A stretch of DNA of 12,362 nucleotides from Candidatus Bathyarchaeota archaeon. Its GTDB lineage: Archaea; Thermoproteota; Bathyarchaeia; Bathyarchaeales; UBA233. Below the pieces are notes generated by a model that searched no databases, was not told the DNA's origin, and saw only the letters and a list, made by a program, of their open reading frames with translations. The translations under genes and the position numbers were made by a program. The stretch is from the NCBI GenBank assembly GCA_004376975.1, contig SOJA01000166.1, positions 1 through 12,362 on the forward strand. The letters run 5' to 3'. How positions within the stretch are numbered: position 1 is the first letter of the stretch; each line of letters opens with the position of its first letter. Positions 7,764 through 12,362 of the stretch are shown here, one piece after another.

Positions 7764-7781
7764 ATAATCACCAACGAAGGG

Positions 7782-7852
7782 GTTGCGCGCACGGATATGC
7801 GCTATGGATACATTTCCGTGGCACAGCCTACGTCTAAACGCGCTCGCGCAAC
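7782..7852 (-). promoter_or_regulatory. Nested inverted repeat in the GT-C leader (possible structured RNA)
   Basis: Outer arms GTTGCGCG (7782-7789) and CGCGCAAC (7845-7852) are exact inverse complements, and directly inside the left arm CACGGA (7790-7795) pairs with TCCGTG (7815-7820). On the minus-strand RNA the 3' halves are contiguous (UCCGUG then CGCGCAAC) and end about 30 bases before the start codons. The interval is markedly richer in CG steps than its flanks. The last CAAC can instead pair with GUUG just downstream, near the ribosome-binding region. No known riboswitch class is recognised, and a regulatory role is inference. Confidence 0.35.
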
Positions 7853-7954
7853 ATTCCCAATTTCGCTTCAAGAATAATTCCCACTCTAGATTGCCAATCT
7901 CTCTTCTCGCATATTTCGCTTTATTATTAATCGTAATCTAATGAATTTTTCTAC

Positions 7955-7966
7955 ACTTTTAAAAGT
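7955..7966 (-). promoter_or_regulatory. Palindromic TATA-like element upstream of the GT-C gene
   Basis: ACTTTTAAAAGT is a perfect 12-base palindrome in the intergenic region between the first GT4 stop and the GT-C start. Read on the minus strand it is a good TATA box and the best candidate promoter for the GT-C gene. It would give a leader of about 185 bases, long for an archaeon, containing the nested inverted repeat at 7782-7852. A second AT-rich candidate (AAATATG on the minus strand, about 7908-7914) is weaker. Confidence 0.35.
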
Positions 7967-8010
7967 AGATAGTCAAAACCTTCTACCTTTGGCTTGGATG
8001 TCCGCGCCAA

Positions 8011-9168
8011 TCAAGCAAAGTTACTATACAGTTTATGGTATTTTTCAGCAATGCTTTCCCAAGAATAACTCTGAGCTATGGCTGTTCTCGCGTTAGCTCC
8101 AATCTTTTTCCTCTTTTTCTGGTCAACAAGAAGTCCGAGGATCGTTTCTGCCAAGATTCCCGGTTGGGCAGGAGGAATGAGAAAGCCCGTTCTTTTGTCT
8201 TCGATGATATCTGCAGGACCGCCAACATTCGAAGCAATGACAGGTTTACCACACGCCATAGCTTCCAAAACTACCTTTCCAAACGGTTCACCAAGTGTTG
8301 GAAAACAGAAAATATTGCAATGCTGGTAATATCTTACAATTTGCGTATGCGGAACAAATCCCTCAAAACGAACATTTTCTTCAAGATCGAAAGATTTCGC
8401 TAGAGCTACAAGTCTACTTCTGTCTGGTCCCTCACCCACGACTCTAAGCCGGACATCTCTCTGCTCCTTTGCTACAAGCGCGAGAGCCCGAATAAGATAT
8501 TCCACGCCTTTTAATCGGTACAAATACCCTGCATACAGAATTTCATAGCTGTTTTTGTGAATGGTTTTTTCAGCCGGCGAAAAAACATCTGTATCAACTC
8601 CTAAAGGTATAACACGTATTCTTTCGTTATCCACAATGCCTTCATACAATTTTCTGACTTGTTGGTTGACTGTAATAATAGCATCAGCTTTTTGAATGGT
8701 TTTCCTGTGAAGTTTAGATGTGAGCCCCATGATTGTTCGTTCATCCCTAGGTCTCGTATAATAGTGAGCTGAGAGGGGACCAACCACAAAGGGATGTTTC
8801 CTTGTTTTTCCCATCAATGCGAGTAGGCTGAAGCTTTGATTATTGACTGCCGGGAACATGTGATGTACTATGGTGATCTCTTTATCCTTTAGAATTCTCA
8901 TACATTTGAGACAGCTACGGGTTATGAACTCTGTGTGTGCGAGGTACTTTGTGACAAGACTACTTTTAGGCATGAGCTTGAAAGATCCAACTTGATGGAA
9001 GTTGGCATTTTTTAGGGGGCTTCTAACCCTGACGAATTCTGAAACTGCATCGAAAGAATAATTGAACTTCCCCAAGTTTTTCAGCAGTTGATAACAAGAG
9101 ATTCCCTCGCTGGAAAGTAGATAGTCTGAGAGGACGTATGCTGCCGAAGAAACCAACACGCGTGTCAT
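8011..9168 (-). CDS. GT4 family glycosyltransferase (GT-B fold)
   Basis: A 385-residue retaining glycosyltransferase. The N-terminal domain (MTRVLVSSAAYVLSDYLLS...) lacks the usual GGAE loop, with SSEGISCYQLLKNL in its place. The central part has HHMFPAVNN and VVGPLSAHYY, then ADAIITVNQQVRKLY and IPLGVDTDVFSPAE. The C-terminal nucleotide-sugar-binding half shows AGYLYRLKGVEYLIRAL, VGEGPDR, FEGFVP and the EX7E motif GEPFGKVVLEAMACGKP (E294 and E302), then NVGGPADII. It should act in the cytoplasm on a lipid-linked or surface glycan; substrate unknown. It is the first gene of the minus-strand series, divergent from the CE4 gene, and 261 bases from the preferred start of the GT-C gene, a gap that seems to hold its own promoter. 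The leader has only a weak Shine-Dalgarno near the ATG. Confidence 0.93.
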   Translation of the reverse strand: MTRVLVSSAAYVLSDYLLSSEGISCYQLLKNLGKFNYSFDAVSEFVRVRSPLKNANFHQVGSFKLMPKSSLVTKYLAHTEFITRSCLKCMRILKDKEITIVHHMFPAVNNQSFSLLALMGKTRKHPFVVGPLSAHYYTRPRDERTIMGLTSKLHRKTIQKADAIITVNQQVRKLYEGIVDNERIRVIPLGVDTDVFSPAEKTIHKNSYEILYAGYLYRLKGVEYLIRALALVAKEQRDVRLRVVGEGPDRSRLVALAKSFDLEENVRFEGFVPHTQIVRYYQHCNIFCFPTLGEPFGKVVLEAMACGKPVIASNVGGPADIIEDKRTGFLIPPAQPGILAETILGLLVDQKKRKKIGANARTAIAQSYSWESIAEKYHKLYSNFA

Positions 9169-9262
9169 TTTTGTAACCTGAACAGAATTTTTGCTGAGTA
9201 TTAGTGATACGAAGAGCCAATATGTAGGTTTCCCAGATAAGCGTAATCGTATGTATTGCTAC

Positions 9263-9276
9263 ATAATATATAATAT
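9263..9276. promoter_or_regulatory. Shared TATA element of a divergent promoter
   Basis: An alternating A/T block, ATAATATATAATAT, with the self-complementary core TATATA at 9267-9272, lies between the divergent GT4 (start 9168) and CE4 (start about 9296) genes. From the core to the TTG at 9296 is about 26 bases, the usual TATA-to-transcription-start distance in archaea, so the CE4 transcript would be leaderless or nearly so. Leftwards it would give the GT4 mRNA a leader of about 75 bases. No purine-rich BRE is clear on either side. Promoter role is inferred from position and composition. Confidence 0.45.
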
Positions 9277-9295
9277 CCGTCCCAAGTTATAACTC

Positions 9296-12200
9296 TTGGT
9301 TGTAGAATTGCGAAGCATCATAAAAGCGCATGGACACAAAAATCGGATTGAAACTTCAAACTCTGCAACCCTCATACTCATTGTGTGTATCTCCATCATC
9401 TTATCCTCCTCCGTTTTAATCGCGATGACAAACATAATATTAATCCATAATAACAGCAAATCAAACTCAGCCCCAGAACCACCCCCAGAACCGAATCAAA
9501 CCCCCGATCCAAATTCCGAATCTGACATTGGCTGGATTGTGGGCATAGTCAACGAAATTTCAACATCGCACGAGCGCATTAACGAAGCAACCGTCAAAAC
9601 TGATGAACACTCTGCTACAACAGATGCTAAAGGATACTATAAGATTGAAGTTCCAGCTCCAGGAACCTACAATCTAATCGCTTTAGCTGACACATACTAC
9701 ACTCAAACTGTTACAAACGTCTTCGTCGACACTCAAACCACAGTCGTCATTAACTTCTATCTAACACTTATCCCACCACAAACTGAACCAGCAATAGAGA
9801 AACATGACATAGCAGTTACGAGCATCTCTTCTCCAGCTGAAGCGTACCAAGGGCAGACTATAGCCCTCGAAGTGTCCTTAGTGAATCCAGGCGACTTCCA
9901 AGAGACTTTTAGCTTAGAAGTTACTTCTGAATCAACTTCCATCGGAACCCGATCTGTCTCCCTAAATCCGAAACACTCTAAGACCGAGATTTTTAACTGG
10001 AACACATCAAACACATCACCATCCACCTATACCCTAAATGTGGAAGCATTCCTCGAAGGAGACGAGATTCCGATAAACAACTTAGCCAACACGTCGATCG
10101 TTCTCAAATCGCGCGTTGGTTGGATCGAAGGCTACGTTTCCAACAATGAAACATCTCTACCTATTGCAGGAGCCACAGTTTCCGCCAATACTTATACAGC
10201 CATAACTGACTCACTAGGGTATTACAACCTTGAGACAGCTTCGCCTGACGCCCACCATGTGGCTGTCACAGCAAATGGATACTACAACGAGACCAAATCA
10301 AACATTTTCGTTGATATTCTGGGCACAACCAATGTGAACTTCACCCTAAAACCATTCCCAACCCCTCCCGGGAAGATACACGACATAGCCATCACTCAAC
10401 TTTCTGCACCCTCTGAAGTTTATTTAGGAAACATTGCAATAATTAACGTGAGCATTAAGAACCTAGGAGACTACAGAGAAACTTTCATAATAAAAGTCTT
10501 GAATGGTATAACCTCTTTAATTAGTAAAACACTTGATTTGGACTCAAGAACTTCAACTGTTCTCTCGTTTGGCTGGAATACTTCAAACCTTACTCCCAGC
10601 GAATACTCCATAACTGCTGAAGTAATTCTTGAGACCGATGAAAACCCAACTAACGACCAAACTGCCACAAAAATTTCCATCAACTTGGAACAACCAGAAG
10701 GCACGTTCACTTGGGTAGGTAGTCATGTTAATTCAACTCTAACAGAGTGGGCGCATAACTTGTCCTTTCAAAACATAGTGGTACGATACGATTCAGACCA
10801 GCAAGGAAGCATGAACAACCTAGCCCAATATGACATCAAACCCTGGAGATGGGTTCCATACTACCATTTTGAAAATGCAACAACCGAAAAAGACTTCATC
10901 ACCCTTCTCAAACACGAGATTTCAACCAGCGTATCTAAGAGAATATACGTTGACGATGTTGATGCAATGTTCATGCTCTACGGAGCCTCTACCTTGTCGA
11001 ATTTCCTTAACGCTGTAGAGAAGGTTCAACACAATAATATCATATTATGCTTCTACATGTCCAACCAAACACCATACCACGGACTCTACCACTTCATCGA
11101 TCAATACGATTGGAGCAAATTTCACATCGACATCTACTCTCCACCCTACGTGGACTTCTCAACCCTGATACCCTTAGTAAATGCCCGAACTCTAGGTATC
11201 TATCTCTGGCTCTGGCCATATGGCGGTCTTGGTGCCACTTGGAAAAACGTGAGTCTAAACGACGTAATCTGCAGATACTGCGATGCAATTAATCATCGAA
11301 TCCAACGCTTCGCTGTTTGGACTGGGTATGAACCAGAAACATATGAGGTGGGCATGAATGAAGCGAGTCTATACATACATCCACATTGGTGGAACAAAAT
11401 AACGAAATACAATAACTACTTCTTAGACAGCAAACCAATCCCTCGTGACCGAGGAATCATTCTCTGGTTCGACTATGGACTATTGAACACTTACGAAATT
11501 ACTAGGCCAATCCTAAAACGCTATGGTTACACTGGCGTCATCTCAGCAATTACTTGGATGGTTAGAAATTATGAGAATGAACGTTACGTTTGGGATGACA
11601 ACCAATCGCGGGACAAGCCAATTATGACTCTGCAGGAGCTTTCAACCATGCAAAATGAAGGCTGGGAAATCGTAAGCCACAGTCAAAGCCATCCTCACCT
11701 AGGCAACCTACAAGAACACTACGCAAGATGGGAAATAAAAGGAAGCAAGGAATGGATTGATAACCACCTCGGACCCATGAAGAACCCATGCTTCGTATAT
11801 CCCTACGGTGAAGTATATTGGAGCTCAATCGTCGATCAACATTATACATATCAAAGACTTGGGAAGGAAGGACAAGAACCAAGAATGCTTTGGAATCCAA
11901 ACAGTGAAACCCCGAGTAATAGCATTCCCATAGTCGGCACAGATCTCTCCGAAGAAATGATTGACTACTGGCTGAACGAGACGAATCAAAAGGGAGGAAT
12001 CGGAGTCTTCGTTCTCCACGGAATATACGAACACCCAGAGCCTGAATCCCTAGAAAACTATATAGAAACTCTCGATTACCTGCTGAGAAAACTCAAAGAA
12101 CTTGGAATACCCGTGCTTACCCTAACACACACTGTGGAACTCTTACAAATCAAATCGCAGAGCAGCCTATCCATAAAAACATTGCCTAAGAAGGACTGGC

Positions 12201-12362
12201 AAATCGAAGAAATCACAGTCGAAAATGAGATTGCAGATTTCCGTGTTCTCCTGAAACTTACAATCTTTTATCTTTACGCTGCATGCATATGCAGCGAAGC
12301 CCTCATTTCAGCCTACGCCCACACCTACAACAAAAAAGCCATAATCCTACGCCTCGCCAACA
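9296..12362 (+). CDS. Secreted multidomain polysaccharide deacetylase-type protein (CE4/NodB), 3' partial
   Basis: One frame is open from the stop at 9290-9292 to the window end: at least 1022 codons. Domains: basic N-terminus and hydrophobic signal-anchor (~24-48); Pro/Asn/Ser linker (~51-75); carboxypeptidase-regulatory-like (~79-165); CARDB-like (~169-274); second copies of both (~275-360, ~361-466); a TIM-barrel-like region (~467-715, with YVDDVDAM near 551-558 and WLWPYGG), family not recognised; then a CE4 domain (~720-945) that would remove N- or O-acetyl groups from a surface polysaccharide. CE4 motifs: WFDYG (D726), SHSQSH (H795, H799), YPYGE (P836), VLHG (H908). The second Asp of the usual FDDG is Tyr727, so activity is uncertain. 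A hydrophobic stretch (~985-1005) may be a C-terminal anchor. The start is uncertain: TTG 9296 fits leaderless spacing, TTG 9308 is close; ATG 9425 would lose the signal segment. Confidence 0.85.
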   Translation, partial: MVVELRSIIKAHGHKNRIETSNSATLILIVCISIILSSSVLIAMTNIILIHNNSKSNSAPEPPPEPNQTPDPNSESDIGWIVGIVNEISTSHERINEATVKTDEHSATTDAKGYYKIEVPAPGTYNLIALADTYYTQTVTNVFVDTQTTVVINFYLTLIPPQTEPAIEKHDIAVTSISSPAEAYQGQTIALEVSLVNPGDFQETFSLEVTSESTSIGTRSVSLNPKHSKTEIFNWNTSNTSPSTYTLNVEAFLEGDEIPINNLANTSIVLKSRVGWIEGYVSNNETSLPIAGATVSANTYTAITDSLGYYNLETASPDAHHVAVTANGYYNETKSNIFVDILGTTNVNFTLKPFPTPPGKIHDIAITQLSAPSEVYLGNIAIINVSIKNLGDYRETFIIKVLNGITSLISKTLDLDSRTSTVLSFGWNTSNLTPSEYSITAEVILETDENPTNDQTATKISINLEQPEGTFTWVGSHVNSTLTEWAHNLSFQNIVVRYDSDQQGSMNNLAQYDIKPWRWVPYYHFENATTEKDFITLLKHEISTSVSKRIYVDDVDAMFMLYGASTLSNFLNAVEKVQHNNIILCFYMSNQTPYHGLYHFIDQYDWSKFHIDIYSPPYVDFSTLIPLVNARTLGIYLWLWPYGGLGATWKNVSLNDVICRYCDAINHRIQRFAVWTGYEPETYEVGMNEASLYIHPHWWNKITKYNNYFLDSKPIPRDRGIILWFDYGLLNTYEITRPILKRYGYTGVISAITWMVRNYENERYVWDDNQSRDKPIMTLQELSTMQNEGWEIVSHSQSHPHLGNLQEHYARWEIKGSKEWIDNHLGPMKNPCFVYPYGEVYWSSIVDQHYTYQRLGKEGQEPRMLWNPNSETPSNSIPIVGTDLSEEMIDYWLNETNQKGGIGVFVLHGIYEHPEPESLENYIETLDYLLRKLKELGIPVLTLTHTVELLQIKSQSSLSIKTLPKKDWQIEEITVENEIADFRVLLKLTIFYLYAACICSEALISAYAHTYNKKAIILRLAN
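9530..10691 (+). repeat. Duplicated protein module: two [CarboxypepD_reg-like + CARDB-like] units
   Basis: Within the CE4 gene a two-domain unit occurs twice in a row. Unit 1 (9530-10117) starts GWIVGIVNE and unit 2 (10118-10691) starts GWIEGYVSNNE. Matching landmarks are TTDAKGYYKIE / ITDSLGYYNLE, FVDTQTTVVINF / FVDILGTTNVNF, KHDIAVTSISSPAEAYQG / IHDIAITQLSAPSEVYLG, NPGDFQETF / NLGDYRETF, and FNWNTSNTSPSTY / FGWNTSNLTPSEY. The period is about 192-196 residues. Conservation is clear in protein but weak in DNA, so the duplication is old or the units were recruited as a standard module. Such beta-sandwich pairs usually act as spacers or adhesion/glycan-contact domains outside the cell. Confidence 0.8.
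12277..12296. repeat. Inverted repeat within the 3' part of the CE4 gene
   Basis: CGCTGCAT and ATGCAGCG are perfect 8-base arms around a GCAT loop; the centre again contains GCATGCAT (12281-12288). It falls in the coding frame of the C-terminal hydrophobic segment, whose residues it constrains to Ala-Ala-Cys-Ile-Cys-Ser. Possibly chance. Confidence 0.4.

Noticed and set aside
8035..8403. Plus-strand frame of 122 codons antisense to the 8011-9168 GT4
   Set aside because: It mirrors the conserved C-terminal half of that GT4 and has no recognisable domain or start signals.
9259..12034. Several minus-strand frames of 64-92 codons beneath the CE4 gene
   Set aside because: The plus strand has one uninterrupted frame with recognisable domains through the whole stretch; the minus frames are shadows.
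1..12362. CRISPR arrays, tRNA/rRNA genes, insertion sequences
   Set aside because: I saw no regularly spaced repeats, cloverleaf or rRNA-like segments, and no transposase motifs on either strand.

Overview
The window looks archaeal, and I lean towards a Bathyarchaeia/Thermoproteota-type lineage. The reasons are TATA-box-like promoters at leaderless spacing, a mix of Shine-Dalgarno and leaderless starts including a probable TTG start, a DPM-synthase-like GT2, and a very large secreted protein with paired carboxypeptidase-regulatory-like and CARDB-like beta-sandwich domains. No rRNA, tRNA, CRISPR array or transposase gene is visible, so the lineage is an inference. Base composition is moderately AT-rich throughout.

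The window is a cell-surface glycan locus. From right to left on the minus strand lie a GT4 glycosyltransferase (9168-8011), a giant polytopic GT-C/YfhO-like membrane protein with a long carbohydrate-binding-type ectodomain (7749-4030), a GT2 polyprenyl-phosphate sugar transferase-like enzyme (3758-2940) that overlaps a second GT4 (3013-1814) by 74 bases, and a third GT4 (1315-107). Between the second and third GT4 genes a small plus-strand gene (1520-1777) encodes an 85-residue protein with one C-terminal membrane segment. It is divergent from the third GT4 and convergent with the second.

Divergent from the first GT4, across a 127-base region with one symmetric TATA element, a plus-strand ORF starts near 9296 and runs off the right edge with no stop (at least 1022 codons). 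It encodes a signal-anchored protein: a Pro/Asn/Ser linker, two copies of a [carboxypeptidase-regulatory-like + CARDB-like] module, a TIM-barrel-like domain of unassigned family, a CE4 (NodB-type) polysaccharide deacetylase domain with one altered metal-site residue, and a hydrophobic C-terminal stretch at the window end.

A working model (inference): the GT4 enzymes extend a lipid-linked glycan on the cytoplasmic side; the GT2 charges a polyprenyl phosphate with one sugar; the GT-C protein uses such a lipid-linked donor outside the membrane, its CBM-like domains holding the acceptor; and the divergent deacetylase-type protein modifies or trims the glycan outside. No flippase, polymerase, oligosaccharyltransferase or sugar-nucleotide synthesis gene is present, so the locus must extend beyond the window or rely on genes elsewhere.

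Non-coding points of interest are a nested inverted repeat in the leader of the GT-C gene, a palindromic TATA element upstream of it, and GCATGCAT motifs with two short direct repeats bracketing the leftmost GT4. Bases 1-106 hold no gene I can support with confidence.
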